Below the pieces are notes generated by a model that saw only the letters and a program-made list of their open reading frames with translations, was not told the origin of the DNA and ran no database searches. Positions 33,808 to 43,475 of a stretch of DNA of 64,000 nucleotides are shown here, one piece after another (position 1 is the first letter of the stretch; each line of letters begins with the position of its first letter). This stretch comes from Aliarcobacter lanthieri (GTDB lineage Bacteria > Campylobacterota > Campylobacteria > Campylobacterales > Arcobacteraceae), in the NCBI RefSeq assembly GCF_013201625.1, contig NZ_CP053839.1:1240001-1304000 (forward strand), in the 5' to 3' direction. The position numbers and the translations under genes are program-made.

Positions 33808-35951
33808 CAATAGCATGCGAATTTGAATTAAATGGTAAAAAAGAAATTTTTGAGTTTAATAAAGTAGCCAAACAAGCGAATGGTTCAGCTTTATTAAAAG
33901 TAGGGGATGCAGTGGTTTTAGCAACTGTTGCTTGTGAATTTGACAATCCTGTAAGTGAAGATTTTACACCATTAACAGTTCAATATATTGAAAAAACTTA
34001 TGCAGCAGCAAAATTACCTGGAGGATTTGTAAAAAGAGAAGGAAAACCTAATGATTTTGAAACTTTAACTTCGAGAGTTATTGATAGAAGTTTAAGACCA
34101 CTTTTTCCAAAAGGATTTGTATATCCAACAACAATAACTGTTATGGTTTTAAGTGCAGATAAGAATGTTGATTTACAAACACTATCTTTAAATGCTGCAA
34201 ATGCTGCATTATATACTTCAAATTTACCTATTAAAAAATCTGTTTGTGGGGTAAGAATAGGTAAAATAAACAATAAACTCATAGTAAATCCAACACAAGA
34301 AGAATTGAATAATTCTACTTTAGATTTATATGTTGCTGGTTCAAAAGATGAACTATTGATGATAGAAATGAAAAGTATTTCATCAATAGAAGAAAAAATA
34401 CATAAAACAAATGAAATAGTTGAAGATAATTTAGTTGATGCTATATCTTTTGCTCAAGATGCTTTAAAAGAAGCAAATATTACTTATGAAAATGGTTTTG
34501 AAAAGGCTTGTAAAGAAAAAGCTCAAATTGAACTTGTAGAGTTTACTATTGATGAAAAAATTATATCTTATGTAAGAGATAATTTTTCAAATGAGATTAA
34601 AGAAGCTATCAAAAAACTAGCAAAAAGTGAAAGAGCAATTCAATTAAAAGATGTTGCTAAAATGATTTCAAAAAATGAGTATTGTATTTTAAATGAAATA
34701 GAGTTTAATACAATTTATGAAGCAGTAAGCATTGTAAAAAAAGAAATTGTAAGAACTATGATTGTAAAAGATAGAGTAAGAGCTGATGGAAGAGGTCTTA
34801 AAGATGTTAGACCAATATCTATTGAAACTAATATTTTACCTTCAACTCACTCATCTTGTTTATTTACAAGAGGAGAAACTCAAGCACTTGTTATTGGTAC
34901 ATTAGCTGGTGCTAAAGATGGTCAAATGTATGAAGTACTAACAGATAAATCAACTTCTATGGAAAACTTTATGGTACATTATAACTTTCCAGGATTTTCT
35001 GTTGGAGAAGCAAAACCAATTTTTGGTGTAGGAAGAAGAGAACTAGGACATGGGAATTTAGCTAAAAAAGCTTTAGAATCAACAATAAACAAAAATTTCA
35101 ATGATACAATAAGAATTGTATCTGAAATTTTAGAATCAAATGGTTCTTCTTCTATGGCAACTGTTTGTGGAGGTTCATTAGCACTTAAAGCAGCTAGAGT
35201 TCCAATTTCAGATCTTGTTGCAGGAGTTGCTATGGGAATGGTTGTTGAAGACTCTAACTATGCAGTATTAACAGATATTATGGGATTAGAAGATCATGAT
35301 GGAGATATGGATTTTAAAGTTGCTGGAACAAAAAATGGGATTACAGCTTTACAAATGGATATAAAACTTGGTGGAATAGAGCTTAAAGTTTTAAAAGAAG
35401 CTTTACTTCAAGCAAAAGAAGGAAGAGAACATATTCTAGCTATAATGGAAGAAGCTTCAAAAGATATTGTATCAAGTAAGGCTTTACCTAAAGTAGAAGA
35501 ATTTTCAATTGATTCATCAAAAATGATGGTAGTTATAGGAAAAGGTGGAGCAACTATAAAAGAAATCATTGAAAAATATTCTGTAAGTATTGATTTAGAT
35601 AGAGATAATGGTATTGTAAAAGTAAGTGGTGAAAATGAGCAAAAAATCAATGATGCTTGTGAATTTATAAAAAATCTTGTTAATAATTCAAACTCTTCTA
35701 AATCTCAATCTAAAAATATAGATTTTGAAAAACTTTATAGTGTAGATGAAGTTGTTTCAGGAAGAGTTGAAAGAGTTGTTGATTTTGGAGCATTTATTCT
35801 TTTATCAAAAGGTGGAGAAGGATTATTACATATTTCTAAAATATCTGATAAAAGGGTTGAAAAAGCAAGTGATGTTTTAAGTATTGGTCAAGAAATAGAA
35901 ATAAAAGTTCTAAAAGTTCAAAAAGATAGAATAGAACTTGGAATGAATTAA
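33804..35951 (+). CDS. pnp: Polyribonucleotide nucleotidyltransferase (PNPase)
   Basis: 715 residues, full length: two RNase PH domains (about 1-220 and 320-550) around a helical domain, then KH (MMVVIGKGGATIKEIIEKY) and S1 (GRVERVVDFGAFILLSKGGE) RNA-binding domains. It degrades RNA 3'-5' by phosphorolysis. First-domain FVKREGKPNDFETLTSRVID and second-domain SSCLFTRGETQALVIGTLAG are typical. ATG overlaps the upstream stop by 4 bases. Ends the purD operon. Confidence 0.98.
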   Translation: MTIACEFELNGKKEIFEFNKVAKQANGSALLKVGDAVVLATVACEFDNPVSEDFTPLTVQYIEKTYAAAKLPGGFVKREGKPNDFETLTSRVIDRSLRPLFPKGFVYPTTITVMVLSADKNVDLQTLSLNAANAALYTSNLPIKKSVCGVRIGKINNKLIVNPTQEELNNSTLDLYVAGSKDELLMIEMKSISSIEEKIHKTNEIVEDNLVDAISFAQDALKEANITYENGFEKACKEKAQIELVEFTIDEKIISYVRDNFSNEIKEAIKKLAKSERAIQLKDVAKMISKNEYCILNEIEFNTIYEAVSIVKKEIVRTMIVKDRVRADGRGLKDVRPISIETNILPSTHSSCLFTRGETQALVIGTLAGAKDGQMYEVLTDKSTSMENFMVHYNFPGFSVGEAKPIFGVGRRELGHGNLAKKALESTINKNFNDTIRIVSEILESNGSSSMATVCGGSLALKAARVPISDLVAGVAMGMVVEDSNYAVLTDIMGLEDHDGDMDFKVAGTKNGITALQMDIKLGGIELKVLKEALLQAKEGREHILAIMEEASKDIVSSKALPKVEEFSIDSSKMMVVIGKGGATIKEIIEKYSVSIDLDRDNGIVKVSGENEQKINDACEFIKNLVNNSNSSKSQSKNIDFEKLYSVDEVVSGRVERVVDFGAFILLSKGGEGLLHISKISDKRVEKASDVLSIGQEIEIKVLKVQKDRIELGMN

Positions 35952-36014
35952 ACAATAGTCCTATATTGTAAGCTATCGTAAAGAAATATAATTTTAAATT
36001 AATAATTCTTATGA

Positions 36015-36020
36015 TAGGAT
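36015..36020 (+). promoter_or_regulatory. Putative -10 element for chemotaxis operon
   Basis: TAGGAT in ATGATAGGATAGTAAA; an alternative TATAAT lies at 35987-35992. The cheY ribosome site is AAGGGG at 36048-36053. The 108-base gap holds nothing else recognisable. Confidence 0.4.
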
Positions 36021-36059
36021 AGTAAAAATTTAAATTGTAAGAAATCTAAGGGGTTTTAT

Positions 36060-36428
36060 ATGGCTAAGCTTTTAATAGTAGATGACTCAACTATGCTAAG
36101 AGATATGTTAAACTATGCTTTAAATGAGGGTGGTTATACAGATGTTATTGAAGCTGTAGATGGTGTAGATGGTCTAGCTAAAGCAAAAACTACAAATTTT
36201 GATCTAGTAATTACAGATGTTAATATGCCAAATATGGATGGATTAACTCTAATTGGGGAGCTTAGAAAAATTCCTCATTACTCTAAAATACCAATTTTAG
36301 TTCTTACAACAGAACGAAGTGATGAGATGAAGGCAAAAGGTAAAATAGCTGGTGCAACAGGATGGATTGTTAAACCATTTGTTCCTGATCAGTTATTAAA
36401 AGCCGTAAATATAGTATTAAGTAGATAA
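36060..36428 (+). CDS. cheY: Chemotaxis response regulator CheY
   Basis: 122 residues, a single receiver domain without output. Acidic pocket VDDS (residues 7-10), phospho-Asp in LVITDVNMPNMDGLTL, Thr in LVLTTERS and Lys in GWIVKPFVPDQLL. This matches flagellar-motor CheY, which binds FliM when phosphorylated by CheA. It opens a five-gene chemotaxis operon with cheA 17 bases downstream. Confidence 0.95.
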   Translation: MAKLLIVDDSTMLRDMLNYALNEGGYTDVIEAVDGVDGLAKAKTTNFDLVITDVNMPNMDGLTLIGELRKIPHYSKIPILVLTTERSDEMKAKGKIAGATGWIVKPFVPDQLLKAVNIVLSR

Positions 36429-36445
36429 AATAGGGGGAACTTGAT

Positions 36446-38512
36446 ATGTCATTTGATATTTCTAAATATAGAGAGATGTTTTTAGAAGAAGCTGTAGAGC
36501 TTTTTGAGTCTGCAGATAATGTTTTATTAGAAGCTGAAAACAATGGTACACTAACAGATGATGAAATGGGGCAATTATTCCGTGATGTTCATACATTAAA
36601 AGGTAGTGGAGCCTCTGTTGAATTGTCATATTTTGCAGAATTCACTCATGATGTTGAAAATCTAATGGATAAACTTAGAAGTCATAAAATTGAGTATATC
36701 CCAGAAATGGCCGAAACGCTTATTGATGGTTTGGATGTTATGAAAGAAATTCTAGAACTTGAAGTTGCTGAACAAATGACTAGAGAAAAATTCACTGAAA
36801 TGACAACTTCTTTATTAGAAGAGATTAGAGCCTATTCAAATGGTGGAACAGTAGTAAAAAGTGAACAACCAGTAGAAGTAAAAAAAGAGCAAGCAGTAAA
36901 ATCTGAAGTAGTAGATAATTCACAAAAAGAGAGTTTTGGCTTTTTCAGTGATGATTTAAATAATCAAAGAGATAGAAAAGATCAGCCTTTTGGTATTTTT
37001 GCTGATGATGAGATAGATGATAAAAACTTTGGATTTTATGATGATGATTTAGAAACAAAATCTAATAATACTGATGATAGTAAATTTAAAATTGATGAAA
37101 GTAAAGATAATTTTGGTTTCTTTGATGATATGCCAAAAATAACTCCTGATGCAATAATGAAAACAAATGATATAGAAGATAATAATAAAAATGCTAAAGT
37201 AGAAAAATCTATTGATGGCAGTAAACAAACTCCTACATCTACAACAAGAAGAGTTAAAAATAATAATGAAGATGAATCTAAAAAATCTATTTCAAATAAT
37301 AATAACAGTATTAGAGTAAATTTAGATAAAATTGATTTATTAATGACTAATGTAGGTGATTTAGTTATAACAAATGCAATGCTTACTCAATTCTCATCAA
37401 CTATTGAAGATACAAAAACAAGAGGTCCTGTTTTAGAAAGACTTGAACTTTTAGAAAGACATATTAGAGATATGCAAGATAGTATTATGAGTATTAGAAT
37501 GGTACCTATGGATTCAATCTATTCTAAATTTCCAAAAGTTGTAAGAGATATCTCTAAAAAGCTTGGTAAAAAAGTAGAATTTAAACACTATGGTGATAAT
37601 GTTGAAATTGATAAAGCTATGATTGAGGGATTAACTGATCCTTTAATGCATATTATTAGAAACTCTTTAGACCATGGAATTGAAATGCCAGAGGATAGAA
37701 TACAGTCTGGTAAAAATGATACTGGAACTATTAGTATTTCTGCAGAACAAGCAAATGGGCAAATGATTATTTCTATAGAAGATGATGGTAAAGGTATTGA
37801 TAGTGAAAGAGTTGCACAAAAAGCACTAGAAAAAGGCCAAATTGATGAAAATCAATATAACTCAATGTCACATAATGAAAAAGCTCTTTTAGTATTTGGA
37901 GCTGGTGTTTCAACAGCAGACCAAATTACTGATATATCAGGTCGTGGAGTAGGAATGGATGTTGTAAAAACAAATATCCATAAACTTGGTGGAGTTATAA
38001 AATTAGATACTGAACTTGGGAAAGGTACTGTTATTACAATTATGCTTCCTTTAACTCTTGCAATACTAGATGGACTTGATATTAGAGTTGGAGAACAAAA
38101 ATATATTTTACCTCTTAGTTCTATTGTTGAATCTTTACAACCGACAGCTGATATGATTAAAAAGATTGGTGATGGAACACAAGATTTATTAATGTTAAGA
38201 GAAGAGTTTATTCCTGTAGTTAAACTTCACCAACTATTTGGACTACAAAAAAGTTTTGAAAAATTAGAAGATGGTATGTTAATTGTTGTAAAATCAGGAA
38301 ATACTAAAGTTGCTTTATCAATTGATGAATTTTTAAATCAACATCAAGTAGTTGTAAAACCTCTTGATAAAAACTTTAGAAGTGTTCAAGGTATTGGAGC
38401 TGCAACAGTAAGAGGAGATGGAAGTATCGGATTAATTCTTGATGTTGTTGGAATTATTGATGCCCAAATTAAAATTGAAAAAGATATGAATGCGGCAAAA
38501 AGAGCTTCTTAA
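36446..38512 (+). CDS. cheA: Chemotaxis histidine kinase CheA
   Basis: 688 residues. Domains: Hpt (about 1-125, phospho-His49 in RDVHTLKGSGAS), a long low-complexity linker, dimerisation, HATPase (HIIRNSLDHGIEMPEDR, GRGVGMDVV) and a C-terminal CheW-like domain. It has no fused receiver domain, unlike many epsilon CheA-Y proteins. The linker carries four copies of an FGFFxDD-type motif (residues 164-170, 182-189, 195-201, 223-229). A separate cheW is not in the operon. Confidence 0.96.
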   Translation: MSFDISKYREMFLEEAVELFESADNVLLEAENNGTLTDDEMGQLFRDVHTLKGSGASVELSYFAEFTHDVENLMDKLRSHKIEYIPEMAETLIDGLDVMKEILELEVAEQMTREKFTEMTTSLLEEIRAYSNGGTVVKSEQPVEVKKEQAVKSEVVDNSQKESFGFFSDDLNNQRDRKDQPFGIFADDEIDDKNFGFYDDDLETKSNNTDDSKFKIDESKDNFGFFDDMPKITPDAIMKTNDIEDNNKNAKVEKSIDGSKQTPTSTTRRVKNNNEDESKKSISNNNNSIRVNLDKIDLLMTNVGDLVITNAMLTQFSSTIEDTKTRGPVLERLELLERHIRDMQDSIMSIRMVPMDSIYSKFPKVVRDISKKLGKKVEFKHYGDNVEIDKAMIEGLTDPLMHIIRNSLDHGIEMPEDRIQSGKNDTGTISISAEQANGQMIISIEDDGKGIDSERVAQKALEKGQIDENQYNSMSHNEKALLVFGAGVSTADQITDISGRGVGMDVVKTNIHKLGGVIKLDTELGKGTVITIMLPLTLAILDGLDIRVGEQKYILPLSSIVESLQPTADMIKKIGDGTQDLLMLREEFIPVVKLHQLFGLQKSFEKLEDGMLIVVKSGNTKVALSIDEFLNQHQVVVKPLDKNFRSVQGIGAATVRGDGSIGLILDVVGIIDAQIKIEKDMNAAKRAS

Positions 38513-38520
38513 GAGTCCAA

Positions 38521-39366
38521 ATGCCATACACAACAGAAGATGTTCATAATAAAATAAAAAAACTTCTTTATTCTCTAACAGGAATTACTCTTACAGAGAA
38601 TAAAGATATTATGATTTCAAATAGAATAGAAAAATTAAGAAGAAATTGTAATTATTATGGTGATATTATGGAATTGCTTGAGTCAATTGAGCAAGGACGA
38701 AATGTTACAGAGTTTATAAACTCATTTACAACAAATAAAACACATTTTTTTAGAGAAGATTTTCATTTTATTGATTTAAAAGATAGAGTTTTACCAGAAT
38801 TAAGTAAAAATGGGCAAAAAATTTCTATTTGGTGTTCAGCTTCATCAACTGGTGAAGAACCATATTCTATTGCTATGACTATTATAGAAGCAAATGAAGA
38901 ATTAAGTTCAAATATTCAAGCTGCAATAACAGCGACAGATATAGATACAAATGTTTTACAATATGCAGCAGATGGAATATATAGATATTCAAAATCTTCA
39001 AAGGAATTTCCTTTTTGGATAAGACCTCAAAAATATTTTAAAAAAAGAGTTCAAAAAAGCCTTACTGGAGATGAAATCTTAATAAAAGTAAAAGATGAGT
39101 TAAAAAAGATGATAACTTTCCATATCATGAATTTAAATGATGATAGTTATCCATTTTCAAATAACCAATTTGATGTAATTTTTTGTAGGAATGTTTTAAT
39201 ATATTTTTCTGTTGAAGATCAAAATACAATTTTAAAAAAGCTTTTTAAGTATTTAAAAATAGGTGGAACTCTATACTTAGGTCATTCTGAAAATCCACAA
39301 GATCTAATTCATTATGTGAGAAGAGTAGGTCAGAATATCTTTGTAAAAGAGAAAGACCTAATATGA
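38521..39366 (+). CDS. cheR: Chemotaxis methyltransferase CheR
   Basis: 281 residues. It methylates glutamates of chemoreceptors using S-adenosylmethionine. The N-terminal helical domain is followed by the SAM domain with SFTTNKTHFFREDFHFIDL, IWCSASSTGEEPYSIAM and FDVIFCRNVLIYFS. No C-terminal pentapeptide-binding or TPR extension. Overlaps cheD by 4 bases. Confidence 0.96.
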   Translation: MPYTTEDVHNKIKKLLYSLTGITLTENKDIMISNRIEKLRRNCNYYGDIMELLESIEQGRNVTEFINSFTTNKTHFFREDFHFIDLKDRVLPELSKNGQKISIWCSASSTGEEPYSIAMTIIEANEELSSNIQAAITATDIDTNVLQYAADGIYRYSKSSKEFPFWIRPQKYFKKRVQKSLTGDEILIKVKDELKKMITFHIMNLNDDSYPFSNNQFDVIFCRNVLIYFSVEDQNTILKKLFKYLKIGGTLYLGHSENPQDLIHYVRRVGQNIFVKEKDLI

Positions 39367-40037
39367 TAACTATAGGTAGAAAAGATGGTAATATTGAAAA
39401 AATTTCTTCTTCAAAGATAACTCAAAAGACTAAAGGATTCTATACATATACAGTTTTAGGAGGAGAATTTGCTGTTGTATCAGATGATGATGAAATTGCA
39501 TTAAAAACTCTTTTAGGTTCTTGTGTAGCTTTAATGTTCTATGATAGAAAAAAAAGAATAAAAAGTATGAACCATTTTTTATTACCTGATACTAATGACA
39601 GTTCAAATGATATGAAATATGGATTATATTCTGTTGAAGCTATGTTAAATGAAATGTATAAAATGGGTTGTTCAAAATCAGATATTGTTGCAAAAATATC
39701 TGGTGGTGCTGATATTATGAATTTAAATCTTAGTAATTCTATAGGTGAAAGAAATGTTAATTTTGCTAAAGAATTTTGTAGAAAAGAGGGGTTTAGAGTA
39801 ATTTCTGAACATACTAGGGGAGAACATGGAAGATTAATATTACTTGCAAATGATTTTGAAACTTTTATTAAAGTAACTCAAAAATCTGAAACAGATAATA
39901 AAATCTTATCAACTGAAAAATCGTTACAAATTGAAATTAGAAAAGCTCCAGTTATTAAAGAATATACAGGTGGAGTTGAACTTTTCGGTAAAGATAAAAA
40001 TAAATTTGAACAAGAAATGGAAATTGAACTTTTCTAA
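39363..40037 (+). CDS. cheD: Chemoreceptor glutamine deamidase CheD
   Basis: 224 residues. The catalytic Cys and His lie in LLGSCVALMFYDRKKR and MNHFLLPDTND, and the later motif RNVNFAKEFCRKEGFRVIS is also family-typical. CheD deamidates receptor glutamines and can interact with CheC phosphatases; no cheC is seen here. It has an N-terminal extension of about 35 residues and a C-terminal tail longer than the minimal family length. Between cheR and cheB. Confidence 0.93.
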   Translation: MITIGRKDGNIEKISSSKITQKTKGFYTYTVLGGEFAVVSDDDEIALKTLLGSCVALMFYDRKKRIKSMNHFLLPDTNDSSNDMKYGLYSVEAMLNEMYKMGCSKSDIVAKISGGADIMNLNLSNSIGERNVNFAKEFCRKEGFRVISEHTRGEHGRLILLANDFETFIKVTQKSETDNKILSTEKSLQIEIRKAPVIKEYTGGVELFGKDKNKFEQEMEIELF

Positions 40038-40065
40038 TAATATATTTTATAGGATAAAATAAACT

Positions 40066-41139
40066 ATGTATACTGTATTGATAATTGATGATTCTCCATC
40101 AATGAGAAGAATTTTAAAAGATATGATTAACTCTATTGATGAATTTGAAGTTGTAGATGTAGCAAATGATGCCTATGAAGCACGAGAAAAGATAAAAGCT
40201 TATGAGCCTGATTTGGTGACAATAGATATTAATATGCCTAAAATGGATGGAGTTACATTCTTAAGAAATCTAATGAGACTTCATCCTATGCCAGCTGTTG
40301 TAATTTCAGGTGAGAATGTAAGAGGAAGTGATATCTTTGATGATGGAGCTGTTGGTTTTATTCCAAAACCAGAAAATGGTGAATCTATGAGCTCTTTTAA
40401 CTCTAGAATAAAAGATAATTTACTTAATTTAACATTTTTATTAAAAAGATATACTATAAAAAAACCATCTCCTCAAAAGAAGGGTTATATTCAAAATCAA
40501 AATGTTGAATATAAAGTTCATCCAGATGAAGTAATACCTCTTCGTGCTGCAACTTTTGGTGGACAAAAAGTAATAGCTATTGGATCTTCAACAGGTGGAG
40601 TAGAATCTTTATTAAAAGTATTTAGTAAATTACCTTCAGATTTACCACCAATTGTTATAACACAACATATACCTTATGGATTTTCAAACTCTTTTGCACA
40701 AAGACTAAATGATTATTCAGAAGTCAATGTTTGCGAGGCAAAAGATGGTATGCTTTTACAAAGAGGTCATGCTTATTTAGCACCAGGAAATATGCATTTA
40801 ACTATAGAAAAAATTGGAAATGAGCTTTTTACAAAACTTTTAGATGCAAAAAAAGTAAGTCAGCATAAACCAAGTGTTGATGTATTATTTAGATCAGTAA
40901 ATAATAGTGTAGGGGGTTCTGCTATGGCTGTTATGATGACAGGAATGGGAGATGATGGAACTATAGCTATGAAAGAATTGTTTAATAATGGTGCATATAC
41001 AATTGCACAAAATGAAGAAAGTTGTGTTGTATTTGGAATGCCAATGAAAGCAATACAAGCAGGAGCAGTAAAAGAAATAGTTCATTTAAATGAAATTTCT
41101 GATTATATCATAGCCTTTTCTAGAGGGAAAGTTAGATAA
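40066..41139 (+). CDS. cheB: Chemotaxis methylesterase/deamidase CheB
   Basis: 357 residues: an N-terminal receiver domain (phospho-Asp54 in LVTIDINMPKMDGVTF), a linker of about 40 residues, and a C-terminal methylesterase domain with catalytic Ser in AIGSSTGGVESLLKV, His in ITQHIPYGFSNSFA and Asp in MTGMGDDGTIAMKEL. Full-length CheB with receiver, unlike the receiver-less CheB of Campylobacter. With CheR and CheD it sets receptor adaptation. Confidence 0.97.
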   Translation: MYTVLIIDDSPSMRRILKDMINSIDEFEVVDVANDAYEAREKIKAYEPDLVTIDINMPKMDGVTFLRNLMRLHPMPAVVISGENVRGSDIFDDGAVGFIPKPENGESMSSFNSRIKDNLLNLTFLLKRYTIKKPSPQKKGYIQNQNVEYKVHPDEVIPLRAATFGGQKVIAIGSSTGGVESLLKVFSKLPSDLPPIVITQHIPYGFSNSFAQRLNDYSEVNVCEAKDGMLLQRGHAYLAPGNMHLTIEKIGNELFTKLLDAKKVSQHKPSVDVLFRSVNNSVGGSAMAVMMTGMGDDGTIAMKELFNNGAYTIAQNEESCVVFGMPMKAIQAGAVKEIVHLNEISDYIIAFSRGKVR

Positions 41140-42291
41140 TTGAATAAAGATAGAAAATTAAAAATACTAAGCTTAATTAGTTTTGGGCATTTTATAAATG
41201 ATTCTATGCAATCTATTATGATTGCAGTTTATCCTATGCTAAAAAATGACTTTTCACTTACTTTTGCTCAAATTGGTTTAATAACTTTTGTTTACCAACT
41301 TTCAGCATCAATACTACAACCTATGGTTGGCTTATATACGGATAGAAAAGACAAACCTTATTCTATTGCAATTGCTATGTTTTGTACTTTTATAGGATTA
41401 GTTTCTTTAGCTTTTGCAACAAACTACTATTGGATACTATTTTCAGCAGTTTTAATAGGTATAGGTTCATCAATTTTCCATCCAGAAGCTTCAAGAATAG
41501 CTAGATTATCAGCTTCTAAAGAAAAATACGGATTGGCACAATCTATTTTTCAAATAGGTGGGAATTTTGGAAGTGCGGTAGGTCCTTTAATAGCTGTTTG
41601 GCTAATTTTACCAAATGGACAACATACAATATTTTATATATCTTTATTAGCTTTATTTTCTATTCCGATTGCTATTTATATTGGTTCTTGGTATAAAAAA
41701 TATCACATAAATAATCAAAATAAGAGTACAATTAAAAAATCCAATTTCTCAAAACAAAAAATAGGGCTTATTCTAGGTATTTTACTTATTTTAATATTTT
41801 CTAAATTTGTTTATATGTCAGGAATAAGTAATTATTTAATGTTTTATTTAACTCATCAATATCAAATTAGCGAAGAAATGGCTCAATATCATCTTTTCTA
41901 CTTCTTAATATCTGTTGCTATTGGTACAATAATGGGAGGACCGTTAGGAGATAAATTTGGAAGAAAATCTATAATCTTTGCTTCAATTTTTGGAATAATT
42001 CCATTTACTTTAGCTTTACCTTATGTAAATATTGAAACTTCAATTGTATTTTTAGCAATTATTGGATTTATGTTAGCTTCAGCATTCCCAGCTATTATAG
42101 TTTATGCGCAAGAACTTATTCCTGGAAAAGTAGGTACTATTTCAGGATTATTCTTTGGAATTGCTTTTGGATTAGCTGGAATTGCTTCAGCTGTTTTGGG
42201 ATATTTTATAGATATTTATGGTGTTGTAACTATATATAAAGTTTGTTCTTATTTACCAATTCTTGGATTGTTTGCGTTCTTTTTACCTTAA
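41140..42291 (+). CDS. MFS transporter, Fsr-like
   Basis: 383 residues, about twelve membrane helices. The N-terminal HFINDSMQSIMIAVYPMLK and LYTDRKDKPYSIAIAM loops match the fosmidomycin-resistance (Fsr) branch of the major facilitator superfamily, probably a drug or metabolite exporter. Start is TTG directly after the cheB stop, with GAGGG upstream, so it may be cotranscribed with the chemotaxis genes by read-through rather than by function. Confidence 0.88.
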   Translation: MNKDRKLKILSLISFGHFINDSMQSIMIAVYPMLKNDFSLTFAQIGLITFVYQLSASILQPMVGLYTDRKDKPYSIAIAMFCTFIGLVSLAFATNYYWILFSAVLIGIGSSIFHPEASRIARLSASKEKYGLAQSIFQIGGNFGSAVGPLIAVWLILPNGQHTIFYISLLALFSIPIAIYIGSWYKKYHINNQNKSTIKKSNFSKQKIGLILGILLILIFSKFVYMSGISNYLMFYLTHQYQISEEMAQYHLFYFLISVAIGTIMGGPLGDKFGRKSIIFASIFGIIPFTLALPYVNIETSIVFLAIIGFMLASAFPAIIVYAQELIPGKVGTISGLFFGIAFGLAGIASAVLGYFIDIYGVVTIYKVCSYLPILGLFAFFLP

Positions 42292-42329
42292 AAACAATTC
42301 AAGAATAATATTATATAAAAATATTATTT

Positions 42330-42357
42330 AGTATTGAAAACTATAATTTTCAAACTG
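42330..42357. other. dif-like XerH recombination site
   Basis: Two inverted arms around a 6-base centre: AGTATTGAAAA, CTATAA, TTTTCAAACTG. The inner 7 bases of each arm (TTGAAAA / TTTTCAA) are perfect inverts; the outer parts match if one base is skipped. The layout (11-6-11) and TGAAAA/TTTTCA core are those of Xer dif sites, and it lies about 60 bases upstream of xerH, as expected for epsilon difH sites. Confidence 0.65.
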
Positions 42358-42418
42358 ATATTAATATATCTTTTGATATACTCTTTTTTATAAATTTTAC
42401 TAATTATAAAGGTTTTAT

Positions 42419-43471
42419 ATGAGATACGAATTAGATTTTAAAAACTGTTTTGACGATACTATATTATTTTGGATAGAAAGATTTGTAAGAAATAAACTCA
42501 CAAGTTTATCAAACCGACAAGTTTCCAATAAAGATAAATTAGCTTCAATTATTCAGAATTTAGTTAAAGGAACAAAATCTATAGAAGAATTAGAAGTTTT
42601 AGTAAAAGAAGCAAGAAATATTGGTTTAAGTGGTATAAACACATACTTTAATCCTCTTTTAAAACTATACAAATATACTACAAGCTTAGGTTTAGCTTCT
42701 ATGAAAGAAATTGATGAAGAGTTACTTAGTGACTTTTTAGCTAGTGAAACTAGCTCTTTATCTGATGCCTCAAAGAAAAATCATAGAATTGCCCTACTAT
42801 CTTTATTTTCATATATAGATAAACAAAATGAAAATAAAGATGGAAGCTCATATTTGTTTAAAATAGAGTTAAAAAATTGGGGTGGATTATCTGGAAAAAG
42901 TGGTACAAAACTCCCCTCTTTTATGAATAAAGATGAGATTGATAGATTTTTAGAAGCTATTGATAGTTTTGAGTTTACAGATAGTACAGCTTATAGAAAT
43001 AGGCTTATTATTAAAACAATTCTTTATACAGGTATTCGTGTTAGTGAAATGCTAAATATAAAAATAAAAGATATTTTCAATGAAAAAGATGTTTATATGT
43101 TACAAATTCGAGGAAAAGGGAATAAACCAAGAGTTGTAATGATAAAAAAAGAGATTATAGAAAATGATTTACAAAATTGGCTAAATCAAAGAGTTTGTAA
43201 TAGTGATATTTTGGTTTGTAATCAAAAAGGTGATAGATTAACTCAAGCTTATGTTAGTCGAATTGTTGAAAACATATTAATAAGTGCAGGCATAAGAAAA
43301 GAAAAAAATGGAGCTCATATGTTACGGCACTCTTTTGCTACACTACTTTACTCAAAGCATCATGATTTAATACTTGTTCAAGAAGCTTTAGGACATGCTG
43401 ATATAAACACAAGTAGAATTTATACTCATTTTGATAAAGAAAGGCTCAAAAAAACTACGGAGATTTTTTAA
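42419..43471 (+). CDS. xerH: Tyrosine recombinase XerH
   Basis: 350 residues, matching the single-protein XerH of Helicobacter/Campylobacter rather than XerC/XerD. A long N-terminal SAM-like domain is followed by the catalytic domain: Arg in YTGIRVSEMLN, the HxLR box HMLRHSFATLLY, LGHADINTS, and nucleophile Tyr335 in RIYTHFDKERL. It resolves chromosome dimers at dif with help from FtsK. The dif-like site lies immediately upstream. Confidence 0.94.
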   Translation: MRYELDFKNCFDDTILFWIERFVRNKLTSLSNRQVSNKDKLASIIQNLVKGTKSIEELEVLVKEARNIGLSGINTYFNPLLKLYKYTTSLGLASMKEIDEELLSDFLASETSSLSDASKKNHRIALLSLFSYIDKQNENKDGSSYLFKIELKNWGGLSGKSGTKLPSFMNKDEIDRFLEAIDSFEFTDSTAYRNRLIIKTILYTGIRVSEMLNIKIKDIFNEKDVYMLQIRGKGNKPRVVMIKKEIIENDLQNWLNQRVCNSDILVCNQKGDRLTQAYVSRIVENILISAGIRKEKNGAHMLRHSFATLLYSKHHDLILVQEALGHADINTSRIYTHFDKERLKKTTEIF

Positions 43472-43475
43472 ATTT

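Noticed and set aside
36446-38512. CheA read as a CheA-CheY fusion
   Set aside because: The C terminus ends in the CheW-like domain with no receiver motif; cheY is a separate gene upstream.
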